Virus record (IMG/VR): IMGVR_UViG_3300021379_000824
Location: 1 to 58,735 of that record
DNA length: 58,735 bases
Strand: one strand, 5' to 3'
Origin: a virus
Shown: one piece after another, positions 8,946 through 16,706 of the stretch
Position numbering within the stretch: the stretch's first letter is position 1
Layout of the letters: every line of letters begins with the position of its first letter
Translations under genes and position numbers: made by a program
The notes under the pieces: model-generated
The model's input: only the letters and a program-made list of their open reading frames with translations
Told to the model about the DNA's origin: nothing
Database searches by the model: none

Positions 8946-10021
8946 TTAAATTGTGCTCCAAACGGATCAAACTCTTTACCGCACTTCATACTACAAACTT
9001 TTAATTTGCCATCTGCACAACTAGGCTTGTTCCAACTGGCTTCTATGTTATCAAATATACCTGTATCAAACACTGCACGTAATCCGTGTGTCTTAGCATC
9101 GATTGCATTTTTGCCGCCTACGTCATCAATGAAGTCCCATACTTGTTCTACTTTAGGATCTTTGTGCCACCATTTATACATACGTCCAGCAGTCCAACAA
9201 CAAGGCATTGCAAGTCCTTCTGCTGTTATAAACAAGTTGCCTTCGTCTTTGACTTTACATTGTATTTCTGCTCTGTCATAGTATGCATCCATTGTACCGT
9301 GTTTGCTTTTTACCTGGTCATATTGTTTTATAGCTTGGTTTTGATATTTTTCATCTGGCTTCTTAAGTTGTGCAGTCTTGTTTCCTTTTTTATCTACTGC
9401 TTGATGTGACTCTTTCTTTTCACTACTAGCAGTTACAAATCTACCTGTTTTTTTAGATACAAATCTTTCAAAGCCCATACGTTCACTGATTTCTCTTGCT
9501 TCTTCAACTTGATGTTGATTATGCTCAAAAATTAGGAAATCCCAACGTGCCCTTCCTCCGGCAGCAATAAAACTACGCATTGCTCGTTCTACATTATCCC
9601 ATACAACACCCTGCCTGTATAGATGATTAGTGTCACTAAGACCATCCACGCTAAAAATAACAGTGCCCATCCTGCCGTAGATTTTGGCCAATTCAGCCCA
9701 CCATGCTTCATCTCTTGCTCCTGCGTTTGTATTCATGCTGAGCCACATATCTTTGTTGTGTTCTCTAAAATATTTGAATATTTCAAGTGTATCTCGTGCA
9801 ACAATAGGATCTCCTAAATTGCCACACATATACATTGTTTTTAATTGTGCAATAAACTCTGGTTCAAATATACGTTTACAATCTTCTAGTGTAAGTTCAT
9901 TCAAATCTATATGCGGATTTAATGCGCCTCCGTTTTGATTACGATCACACATAGGGCAATTAGCCTGACAGTTTTGTGTATTTTCTAAGTGTATACTTCT
10001 TATATCTTCATACTTATACAT
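8942..10021 (-). CDS. Radical-SAM protein with C-terminal SPASM-like cysteines
   Basis: This 359-residue protein starts with a short lead into NCQANCPMCDRNQNGG, the C-x3-C-x2-C cluster motif, followed by MCGNLGDPIV and FSVDGLSDTNHLYR. The C-terminal region has QCKVKDEG, MPCCWT, SCADG and VCSMKCGKE, enough cysteines for SPASM auxiliary clusters. It pairs with the 7875-8945 product as a tandem duplication. The start overlaps the preceding gene by 8 nt (ATGTATAA). Because the two copies lie directly after a carbohydrate-type block (an SGNH-like and a glycosyltransferase-like gene), a sugar or glycoconjugate substrate is possible, but nothing in the sequence settles this. Confidence 0.9.
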   Translation of the reverse strand: MYKYEDIRSIHLENTQNCQANCPMCDRNQNGGALNPHIDLNELTLEDCKRIFEPEFIAQLKTMYMCGNLGDPIVARDTLEIFKYFREHNKDMWLSMNTNAGARDEAWWAELAKIYGRMGTVIFSVDGLSDTNHLYRQGVVWDNVERAMRSFIAAGGRARWDFLIFEHNQHQVEEAREISERMGFERFVSKKTGRFVTASSEKKESHQAVDKKGNKTAQLKKPDEKYQNQAIKQYDQVKSKHGTMDAYYDRAEIQCKVKDEGNLFITAEGLAMPCCWTAGRMYKWWHKDPKVEQVWDFIDDVGGKNAIDAKTHGLRAVFDTGIFDNIEASWNKPSCADGKLKVCSMKCGKEFDPFGAQFK

Positions 10022-10745
10022 AATATTTGCCTATAAAATTTAAAATTTCTTCATTTGTTTTAGGTCCGATATGCTGATTATCAAACGCTGTGTCTAGTCT
10101 GATAATGTGAGATACATTAAAAGCAGCAGCAGTAAAATCCTCTAAGGCAAATTCTACTGTTTTAATGTTAAATAAATTTAACATTTTTATAGTTGTTTCC
10201 TTTGCCCATAAAGAATTATATTCTATTAAATTTCCATATCGCATTAAAGATTTAAATATTTTTGATCTGCCTCCTTCTGCAAGTATGCTTGCAACTGAAG
10301 GTGTATTACCTTCATAAGGAAAACATAGTCTCATTTGCTTTGGCCATTGTATAACAACTAATTTAGGTAATTTTATTTCAGATGTTACTAAATTTAAAAC
10401 ATTCATTAGAATAATATTTGTACTGCCGCCGGAAATTCCTAAATTATACACCGGAATATTTAATTTATCTTCTAACAAATTACTGTATCTTTCTTTTTCA
10501 TATTGAAACAATCCGTATGTATTACTGCAACCGAATGCTAATGCGTAGTCATTGTTAAACTGAAATTCTGGTGTTCTATATCCAAAAGTATTTGTGTTAT
10601 AATATATAGGATTTTTTGATAGATTTGCATAGTGCCAATTATCGCCTCTACGTTTTTTTTGCTTGTTCCAAGTATGTTCGTCTACAGAATTATCCCAATT
10701 CTTAATAGACTTTTTAATTCCAACTTTAAGAAAAGGACTAGACAT
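10014..10745 (-). CDS. SGNH/GDSL-hydrolase-like protein
   Basis: I start this at MSSPFLKVG (243 residues). AGGAG lies just before this ATG, which overlaps the upstream stop by 8 nt; an ATG five codons earlier contains that ribosome binding site and is unlikely. The first conserved stretch, YALAFGCSNTYGLFQ, resembles SGNH block I with the nucleophile in a GCS context. YNLGISGGSTN and LVVIQWP look like blocks II-III of the same fold. A clear C-terminal DxxH motif is not obvious (one possible site is LDTAFDNQHIG). SGNH enzymes remove or transfer acyl groups on sugars, lipids or polysaccharide. Beside the acyl-adenylating enzyme at 15717, a role in acyl decoration is a reasonable guess. Confidence 0.6.
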   Translation of the reverse strand: MSSPFLKVGIKKSIKNWDNSVDEHTWNKQKKRRGDNWHYANLSKNPIYYNTNTFGYRTPEFQFNNDYALAFGCSNTYGLFQYEKERYSNLLEDKLNIPVYNLGISGGSTNIILMNVLNLVTSEIKLPKLVVIQWPKQMRLCFPYEGNTPSVASILAEGGRSKIFKSLMRYGNLIEYNSLWAKETTIKMLNLFNIKTVEFALEDFTAAAFNVSHIIRLDTAFDNQHIGPKTNEEILNFIGKYYV

Positions 10746-11877
10746 TTTGACTCCTTGCATAAAGTAATAATGCTTCCTTTAATGTATTTTTTCTGCGACT
10801 AAGTCTATATAATTCTAAATTATATTTTAAAGCATAATGCATTTCTTTCCGTATATCTAATAAACTTGCTGTGTCATATTTTTTAAGTTTGTTTAAGTTA
10901 TCAATAATTATTTTTATTCTGTGTTCAATAGGATAATCGTTATCGTAGCTTTCATTCCACCAATACTCAAAAGTTATATATCCTTTATTCCTTAATTCTT
11001 GTATTATGCCAGGATTACCTAAAGTCATAAAAGGCATTCCAATACCCAACGGTTTATAAACTTTTTCACTGAGCAAAAGTCTATCATTTTCCACATCGGT
11101 CTCTGTATTTAAGAACAAAAAACTTTCACTACATTCTTTTGGAACAGAGTTGGTAGGCATTGTACTACTCAAATCCGTTATATCTAATACATCAAATTTC
11201 ATTCTATCAATTTGAGTATTTGGATACATTTTTTTATAAAATTGGAATTCGTCAAATACATTTCCCCAAGTATTATAACCGTCGTGAAAAAGATTTTTTG
11301 CTATCAATTGATCTAATAGTAAACAACGATGGTATCTAGCTACTCTAGTAAGATTTATATATAATTTTTTTGGATTATATTCAACTACATCGTCGTAAGG
11401 TTGAAAACGATTCTTCCATCTATCATCGTAAAAAGATTTTCCGTGTTTGCTGTCAAATTTTTTATCAACTGTAACAGCAAAAAATTTTATATAAGGATAT
11501 TTAACAATAAAGTAATCAAGGGTCTCGGCGTGTGTTTTTGGACATTCCATAATTTCACCAATGCACACATGAACATTAGGCAAAGACAAAAAATTTTTAT
11601 TTTCGTTTAAAAAAATGTCAAATTTATTTTTCCAACGTTCCACTTTTTCAATTTTGTCATTTTTAATGTAAGGAACTTGAACAATATAAAATTTATCTTC
11701 TCTGTAAGTTTTTGTGTAATCAACTTCGTCAACACTATCGTTGAAATCTGCAATTACATCCATTAAAATATAATTATACCAAGGAGCACGTAAGGCACGG
11801 TTATAAACTGTTATACCTCTATCATCAAAAAATTCATAATGTTTTTTGCCGAGGTATTTCATTACAATTTTAGTCAT
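10738..11877 (-). CDS. Glycosyltransferase-like protein of unknown specificity
   Basis: This 379-residue protein has a C-terminal segment with FLNTETDVENDRLLLSEK, then VYKPLGIGMPFMTLGNPG and GYITFEYWWNESYD. This pattern (SEK, KPL..G.PF, G.PG, GY.TF....NESYD) recurs in phage and bacterial proteins thought to have a GT-B-like or fucosyltransferase-like nucleotide-sugar site. The N-terminal half is not recognised. The gene overlaps its neighbours by 8 nt on each side and so belongs to the same operon. Transfer of a sugar to a phage or host target is inferred from the C-terminal pattern and from the other glycosyltransferase-type genes nearby. Confidence 0.5.
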   Translation of the reverse strand: MTKIVMKYLGKKHYEFFDDRGITVYNRALRAPWYNYILMDVIADFNDSVDEVDYTKTYREDKFYIVQVPYIKNDKIEKVERWKNKFDIFLNENKNFLSLPNVHVCIGEIMECPKTHAETLDYFIVKYPYIKFFAVTVDKKFDSKHGKSFYDDRWKNRFQPYDDVVEYNPKKLYINLTRVARYHRCLLLDQLIAKNLFHDGYNTWGNVFDEFQFYKKMYPNTQIDRMKFDVLDITDLSSTMPTNSVPKECSESFLFLNTETDVENDRLLLSEKVYKPLGIGMPFMTLGNPGIIQELRNKGYITFEYWWNESYDNDYPIEHRIKIIIDNLNKLKKYDTASLLDIRKEMHYALKYNLELYRLSRRKNTLKEALLLYARSQNV

Positions 11878-12094
11878 CTAAAATTAACCTAACATCTTTT
11901 CCAGGACTTGTTTTGCTAGGTAAACCTCCATACTGCTCTATGTACCATTCAATAACAGCCTTATACCAGTTTTGACTGTTATGATGTGCTTTTTTATTAA
12001 ACTGCCAAATATTGTTATTTGTTGCTTGCATTGTGCTCAATGCTCTAGCACTTTCTTTTTGTAATTGTCTTACATCTAAATCATTTATATCCAA
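11870..12094 (-). CDS. Small protein of unknown function, TTG start
   Basis: The frame opens with TTG (MDINDLDVRQLQKESA), 74 residues, overlapping the methyltransferase gene by 14 nt. If only ATG is accepted, the first is at residue 22 and leaves 53 residues. The protein is polar, with no cysteines, no signal peptide and no transmembrane stretch. It contains two Trp-rich segments (NIWQFNKKAHHNSQNWYKAVIEW as two halves) and ends in LILDD. I do not recognise a family. Size and place, between a methyltransferase and a glycosyltransferase-like gene, would suit a small accessory subunit. A peptide substrate for the radical-SAM enzymes is possible but has no positive evidence. Confidence 0.55.
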   Translation of the reverse strand: MDINDLDVRQLQKESARALSTMQATNNNIWQFNKKAHHNSQNWYKAVIEWYIEQYGGLPSKTSPGKDVRLILDD

Positions 12095-13121
12095 TTTTCA
12101 TAAACCTTTTGTACTGTGTCAAATCTAGTTCACCTTCATATAAAACATTAGACATTGGTGTTTTTTTGCTAAATTCTTCTAACGTTTTGCTGCAATTAAC
12201 GTGTTCTTTAATTTCAAAATAATTATTATTTTGTAATACTATTAGTTGACCTGGAATAATTTTACTATACCAATCTTGAAAATCTTCAATATGTTCAGTG
12301 CTGGTATTTATAATTGTATTAGGATAACTCCATAGAGTTTCAATGGTACCGTTATTTTTTTCTACGTCATATATGTGTTCGTCAAATCGTAGTTCATGTA
12401 TGTCTTGTGTACAGGATTTAAATTTCCATTCGTTTATAATCCAAGGTTTGTTAAAAATATTTGAAATTTGTAAAGTACTTGGGTCTATATCGAAACTTAT
12501 AATTTCATCTACATTAATGTCAGATTCAAAAATCATAGTAGCTAATGTTGCATACCATCCTGCACATAAAAATACAACACCTAAATCTCTGTTAATTTCT
12601 TTTAATTTTTCAACTAGCCATTGTTTACTTTTTATTTGTCCTCTGCTGAGGCAATCTTTATCAAATTCAATATTATTTGTTATTAGATCTTTTAGAGCTT
12701 TTACAAAATGACTATCTGTATGTTTTTCTAGTATCCTAAACATACTCCACATATTGTCATCTAATATTAGTTTTTTTAAATCTTCGTCGCCAATCATTCT
12801 AAAAATACTGTGTATATTATTTTCGGTTACTGATTTTCTTAAATCTTCGTTTCCTGGTAGTAATCTAAATAAACTGTGTAAATTATTTTCTAAAACTGCT
12901 TTACGCAAATCTTCCAAATCGCCTATGCATCTTTTGTTTTCAACAATTCTAAAAATACTATGTATATTATTTTCTAAAACAGCTTTACGTAATTCTTCAT
13001 TGTCACTTAATTTCAGAATGCTATGCAAATCTTCATCAACATATGATCTACGTAATAATTCGAAATTTGTATCGTTTTTATTTAATATTTCAAATCTATC
13101 TAGTACTTCAAATATTTCCAT
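12081..13121 (-). CDS. SAM-methyltransferase-like protein with N-terminal tandem repeats
   Basis: I start this at MEIFEVLDRFEILNK (346 residues) because AAGGAAAA stands 8 nt before that ATG; an ATG ten codons earlier lacks this. Residues about 19-131 are five repeats of roughly 21-28 residues built on the core DLRKAVLENNIHSIFR. The C-terminal part looks like a class I methyltransferase fold: VVFLCAGWYATLATM at the SAM-binding loop, then IISFDIDPSTLQIS with an acidic ribose-binding residue, then NTIINTSTEHIED. The usual GxGxG is replaced by CAGWYA, so SAM binding is inferred from the strand-loop-acid pattern. The repeats may form a helical solenoid for partner binding. The methyl acceptor is unknown. 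Confidence 0.68.
   Translation of the reverse strand: MEIFEVLDRFEILNKNDTNFELLRRSYVDEDLHSILKLSDNEELRKAVLENNIHSIFRIVENKRCIGDLEDLRKAVLENNLHSLFRLLPGNEDLRKSVTENNIHSIFRMIGDEDLKKLILDDNMWSMFRILEKHTDSHFVKALKDLITNNIEFDKDCLSRGQIKSKQWLVEKLKEINRDLGVVFLCAGWYATLATMIFESDINVDEIISFDIDPSTLQISNIFNKPWIINEWKFKSCTQDIHELRFDEHIYDVEKNNGTIETLWSYPNTIINTSTEHIEDFQDWYSKIIPGQLIVLQNNNYFEIKEHVNCSKTLEEFSKKTPMSNVLYEGELDLTQYKRFMKIGYK
12729..13067 (-). repeat. Five tandem ~21-28-residue coding repeats in the methyltransferase gene
   Basis: The repeat core is seen at protein level as EELRKAVLENNIHSIFR, EDLRKAVLENNLHSLFR, EDLRKSVTENNIHSIFR and EDLKKLILDDNMWSMFR, preceded by a more diverged unit ending DEDLHSILKL. The middle copies are also similar at DNA level; for example, near-identical runs around a TGTATATTATTTTC core recur at about 12815 and 12961. 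The conserved EN-N-HS-FR pattern implies a repeated helix-turn unit. High DNA identity between copies suggests recent amplification and the possibility of copy-number change by recombination. Confidence 0.85.
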
Positions 13122-14142
13122 CAAATTTTTCCTTAAGCCAATCAAAGTCATTAATTAAACGTAATTCATCTGGTTTGTTTTTGTTTCTTGCGCCATATGA
13201 TGCACCTGCTTTTGCTCCAATAAGAGCATATTCTCCAAATTTAGGATCACCTTCAATATATGTACACCAAGTTCTTAAACGTTCATTTGTTTCTTGGCTT
13301 TTTTGCCTATCAATTACTTTACTACTTAGTTTACAACATTCTCTAAAAGCACTCTTCCACGTATTAAAAGGATCTGTGTTAAAGGCTGTAACGTTAGATA
13401 TTTTATTCATTGCTACAAATTTATCACTAACACTTGTTGTCATATCTGGTTTACTTACATCCATAACAAGAGTTTTTTCTGTTGGAAAAAGTTTCACTCC
13501 GCCATATCCATATACTAGTCCATTAACTGGATTCATACTGCGCCATACGTGTACGGCTTGCTTATTGTGATGTTCTGGAATATAATCAAAAGAAAATTCG
13601 TCTGTTAGTTGTGCATCACCATCTATGATCCAAAACATATCAGTTTCACACAAACTTGCAGCAGCAATATGAGCTTGATGTATTCCTTTGACACCGTGTA
13701 TACGTTTTACATCTGGAAAACGTGCTAAAACACGTTCATAATTTTCATCAGCATTAGGTTCATTGTAACTTATAAAAACTTTATCAAAATTTGAGATAAC
13801 AGGTTTACTTGCTTGAATAGGTACGAATTTTTTGTTTATATAAAATCTTGCTTTTAATTCACCAGGTCCATGATGACTGTTTTTTGGCATTAAACACACA
13901 CCGTCATAAAAGTCACCATTCTTAAATACGTGAGTATATGTGTTGTTATATTCATCAACTGTATAATTAAAATCAAAGTCTTCGTCAACCACAAGGTTAT
14001 CATAAACAATCCAAAGCATTTTTGTAAGACTTTTACGTTTTGCTTGTGGAACATTTTCAGCATATTTTGCTGTGGGAAATCTAGTTTTTAGTTTTGTGAA
14101 TTGTAACTCAGACGGATTGCCAATATAAAAAATATCATACAT
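13108..14142 (-). CDS. GT-A-type glycosyltransferase-like protein
   Basis: This 344-residue protein has VFISYNEPNADENYERVL followed by RIHGVKGIHQAHIAAAS and then MFWIIDGDAQL. The DGD triad in this setting is the metal and nucleotide-sugar motif of GT-A family transferases. The same signature recurs in the 18651-19577 product (YLSYDEPNAEQNF, RVHGVKG, VDGDNRI), so the two are paralogs; this one has about 115 extra N-terminal residues. It is the first gene of the leftward operon. No ribosome binding site precedes the ATG, and the consensus promoter lies so close that transcription should start at or within a base or two of the ATG. It is probably read from a leaderless mRNA. Sugar donor and acceptor are unknown. 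Confidence 0.72.
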   Translation of the reverse strand: MYDIFYIGNPSELQFTKLKTRFPTAKYAENVPQAKRKSLTKMLWIVYDNLVVDEDFDFNYTVDEYNNTYTHVFKNGDFYDGVCLMPKNSHHGPGELKARFYINKKFVPIQASKPVISNFDKVFISYNEPNADENYERVLARFPDVKRIHGVKGIHQAHIAAASLCETDMFWIIDGDAQLTDEFSFDYIPEHHNKQAVHVWRSMNPVNGLVYGYGGVKLFPTEKTLVMDVSKPDMTTSVSDKFVAMNKISNVTAFNTDPFNTWKSAFRECCKLSSKVIDRQKSQETNERLRTWCTYIEGDPKFGEYALIGAKAGASYGARNKNKPDELRLINDFDWLKEKFDGNI

Positions 14143-14148
14143 ACAGTA

Positions 14149-14177
14149 ATTATATGAGATTTGTATTCTAATGTCAA
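14149..14177 (-). promoter_or_regulatory. Consensus sigma70-type promoter for the left operon
   Basis: Reading the minus strand, TTGACA (14172-14177) and TATAAT (14149-14154) are separated by exactly 17 nt, a full match to the bacterial housekeeping consensus. The predicted transcript start falls at about 14142, the A of the downstream ATG. This is an early-type promoter; it lies back to back with a late-type promoter facing right. Confidence 0.85.
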
Positions 14178-14189
14178 TATTAGATTTTA

Positions 14190-14197
14190 GATAAATA
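14190..14197 (+). promoter_or_regulatory. T4-type late promoter (GATAAATA)
   Basis: The octamer GATAAATA matches the T4 late -10 element TATAAATA at seven of eight positions and stands 17 nt before the ATG of the fibre-like gene, with GGAGGA between. The same octamer precedes two structural genes on the other strand (25891 and 30436). It should be read by RNA polymerase carrying the gp55-type factor encoded at 54564. Confidence 0.75.
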
Positions 14198-14214
14198 TTA
14201 GGACGGAGGACGTT

Positions 14215-15672
14215 ATGGCAGATTTTATACCAGGTGAAGCATATAGATTAGATATCGTTGGAGCAGACGAATCAGTAATTGTAGATAGTTGGCAAGGACA
14301 AGTAAAAGCAGATGTTGTATCATCAAATGGATTGATACAAGTTGATGTTTCAACAGGTAAACTTTATGGACCAATGGTCGGTAATATAGAAGATACCGAA
14401 GGTAATGTAGTTTTCAATTTATCAGCACAAGTTTTAAAATCCGATCTAGAAGGTAGCGTGTATGATACAAGCGGTCAAATCAAACTTATCGACGGTATGA
14501 CTGCTAGAGTTATAGCACCTGTTTATGGTAATGTTGTTGACAGCGAAGGTACAACTATTGTTGATACTGCAAATAAAACTATAACTGCAACTACGTTTAC
14601 TGGCGATTTTTACGGAGATTTGCACGGTAACATTACAAGTGACAGTGTTATATATGGTACATTTAGCGGCGACTTCAACGGTAACGCTTACGGTGAGTTT
14701 TTTGGCGACTTAGTCGGAGAGCACACGGGCGATGTTATTGGAGATTTAACTGGTAACGTTACCGGTAATGTAACAGGTAATGTAAATGGACATTTACTTG
14801 GTGCTAATTTGAATACAGCAGAAGGTGAACCTCCTGAAGTAAAAATAACAAATTTAAACAACACAATCGAACATCCACAATATAGCTTTTACGGCGGCTT
14901 AGAACATCATATTGATCCTGATCCAGGTGCTGTTGCAAACGGTCCTATTGTTTATCTAGGTGATACTAGAGCAGATACTGCACTACGTGCTCATGTACAT
15001 CATTATAACGGACAAGAGATTATCAAGTTACATGATCCGGTTGATCCTACCAGCGAAACAGCACCTGCTACTATTAGAGGACATTTTGATGGAAACTTTA
15101 TATACAGTGACGTAAATGGTGCACAGGATGCATTAACTGTTAGTGAACAAGGCACTGTGTTACACGCTGTAAACGGTGTTGTAACAATTGGTGGCTATAT
15201 TACAGATGCAATAGATTGCGATATAAATATTTTCTCAGATGCAATCACAGTGGAAACAAGTGCCGATGAAGAATTTTTAAATGTCAAAAACTACAATGGT
15301 ACAGTAAATGCAAAAACTGCTATAGGAACAGATAATCCACTTGCAATTATTTCAGGTGAAGGTTACAATGGAACAAACTTTGTAACTGGTGGCTTGTTTG
15401 GTATCTATGCAGATGCAGCACCAACTGATACTCATGTAGAAAGTAAATTTGTTGTTAGCTTACCGAAAGGAAACGACAATCACAGTCAAACAAATCCAAG
15501 ACGTTTGAGCTTTGACGGTGACGGTGTATTGACAGTGCCTGTATTTAAAGCAAGAGGCACTACTTTTGCAGACAGAGATTCAATGACAGCAGAAGCTGGC
15601 ATGATTATTTTTAATCAAAATACAAATAAATTCCAAGGCTACACAGGTAGTTCTTGGGTTGACTTACACTAA
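14215..15672 (+). CDS. Fibre-like virion structural protein
   Basis: This 485-residue protein starts after a strong ribosome binding site (GGAGGA). Residues about 135-200 are a glycine-rich repeat region (FSGDFNGNAYGEFFGDL, GDLTGNVTGNVTGNVNG) typical of phage fibre shafts. The C-terminus, AEAGMIIFNQNTNKFQGYTG then SSWVDLH, is a short domain common at the ends of phage fibre and neck proteins; related patterns occur in the 24303-29810 proteins. It is the only structural gene on the plus strand here and sits between two accessory blocks, behind a late-type promoter. It may be an accessory fibre or whisker. Whether it contacts the host cannot be said. Confidence 0.75.
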   Translation: MADFIPGEAYRLDIVGADESVIVDSWQGQVKADVVSSNGLIQVDVSTGKLYGPMVGNIEDTEGNVVFNLSAQVLKSDLEGSVYDTSGQIKLIDGMTARVIAPVYGNVVDSEGTTIVDTANKTITATTFTGDFYGDLHGNITSDSVIYGTFSGDFNGNAYGEFFGDLVGEHTGDVIGDLTGNVTGNVTGNVNGHLLGANLNTAEGEPPEVKITNLNNTIEHPQYSFYGGLEHHIDPDPGAVANGPIVYLGDTRADTALRAHVHHYNGQEIIKLHDPVDPTSETAPATIRGHFDGNFIYSDVNGAQDALTVSEQGTVLHAVNGVVTIGGYITDAIDCDINIFSDAITVETSADEEFLNVKNYNGTVNAKTAIGTDNPLAIISGEGYNGTNFVTGGLFGIYADAAPTDTHVESKFVVSLPKGNDNHSQTNPRRLSFDGDGVLTVPVFKARGTTFADRDSMTAEAGMIIFNQNTNKFQGYTGSSWVDLH

Positions 15673-15686
15673 ATTTATGTTATAAT
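15659..15686 (+). promoter_or_regulatory. Sigma70-type promoter for the adenylating-enzyme gene
   Basis: TTGACT (15659-15664) and TATAAT (15681-15686) are separated by 16 nt, overlapping the stop codon of the fibre-like gene. Transcription would begin near 15693, leaving a short leader with CGGAGG before the ATG at 15717. The adenylating-enzyme gene can therefore be expressed early although the gene before it has a late promoter. Confidence 0.72.
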
Positions 15687-15716
15687 AAAAACTAAAGATT
15701 CGGAGGTGTTTTCAGA

Positions 15717-16706
15717 ATGATCTATATTGATGGAATAGAATATCTAGAAAGTGATAACGATCACGTAAGATCCGCAGTTATTAACTATCTTGAAAACTGG
15801 AATATTACAGTAACTACCAGCGGTACAACTGGTAATCCAAAAACATATCAACACAGTGCAGAACTAATGCGCAAAGTTGCAGAATACAATGCAGAATATT
15901 TTATGCTTGATTCAAACAGTAGTATGATGGCATTATACAATCCTAGAGGCATTGGTTTTACAAGTATGAGTTTGTATCCTTGTCATGTTGCAAACTGTGA
16001 TACATTTATTGAGACAACAGTTGCAAATCTACCAGATAGAATACGTGAAGTGCAGCCAACAAATATGTTGATACTTCCTAATGTTTGGAAAACTTGGCAT
16101 AGACACAAAAAGTGGCAAAACTTGGATTTGAGCTGTATGAAGCAGATGCAAGTAGGCAGTGATATTACACCTACAGGACTTATGGAAGATTTGCGTTCAA
16201 AAGGTGCGCAACAGGTTAACACAGGTTACGGCAGCACAGAAGTACCTCCTATCATTATGAGTACAGAACGCCAAGACGTATATAAGTTAACCGATATTAA
16301 TCCTAACATCGAATACAAGTTTGAGAAACACGATGATGGCACAACTGAGTTTTGTTGTAAGTACAAAAATCAAACAGAATGGTGGAACAGTGGCGACCTA
16401 GTAGAGTTTACAGACACAGATGAGTTTGCACTATCGGGACGTAGATTTAATGCATTCAAAATGGAAAACTGTGGTGACAGAGTTTATCCAGAACAAATCG
16501 AAAAAGTTGCTATTGAAAATGGTGCAAGTTTAGCACTATGTAGAAAAGTTGCACACGAATGTGTTGTGTATTACACAGGTGATTTGGATATTACTAAGTT
16601 TACAAAACAACATAAGTGCGCATACGAAATCACAGCAAAAAAAGTAGACGAAATCAAAGTAGACGATAATCTGCGTAAGATTGATAGGACACAAGTTTTT
16701 GTATAG
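15717..16706 (+). CDS. Compact acyl-adenylate-forming enzyme (AMP-binding family)
   Basis: This 329-residue protein carries the ordered core motifs of the ANL superfamily: VTTSGTTGNPK (residues 32-42, ATP phosphate loop), VNTGYGSTEVPP (near 170, adenine and acid site), WWNSGDLVEF (TGD-type Asp) and LSGRRFNAFKMENCGDRVYPEQIE as two halves (hinge). Near the C-terminus RKIDR could be the catalytic lysine. Typical members are 450-600 residues; here the region before the phosphate loop is only about 30 residues, so it is a minimal version. It resembles MenE-like acyl-CoA ligases or stand-alone adenylation domains. It should activate a small carboxylic acid as acyl-AMP. The next gene, overlapping by 8 nt, may take the acyl group. 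Confidence 0.85.
   Translation: MIYIDGIEYLESDNDHVRSAVINYLENWNITVTTSGTTGNPKTYQHSAELMRKVAEYNAEYFMLDSNSSMMALYNPRGIGFTSMSLYPCHVANCDTFIETTVANLPDRIREVQPTNMLILPNVWKTWHRHKKWQNLDLSCMKQMQVGSDITPTGLMEDLRSKGAQQVNTGYGSTEVPPIIMSTERQDVYKLTDINPNIEYKFEKHDDGTTEFCCKYKNQTEWWNSGDLVEFTDTDEFALSGRRFNAFKMENCGDRVYPEQIEKVAIENGASLALCRKVAHECVVYYTGDLDITKFTKQHKCAYEITAKKVDEIKVDDNLRKIDRTQVFV

Noticed and set aside
11870-12094. RiPP precursor peptide for the radical-SAM enzymes
   Set aside because: No cysteines, no leader/core boundary and no repeated core are visible; only size and location hint at it, so it was left as unknown.
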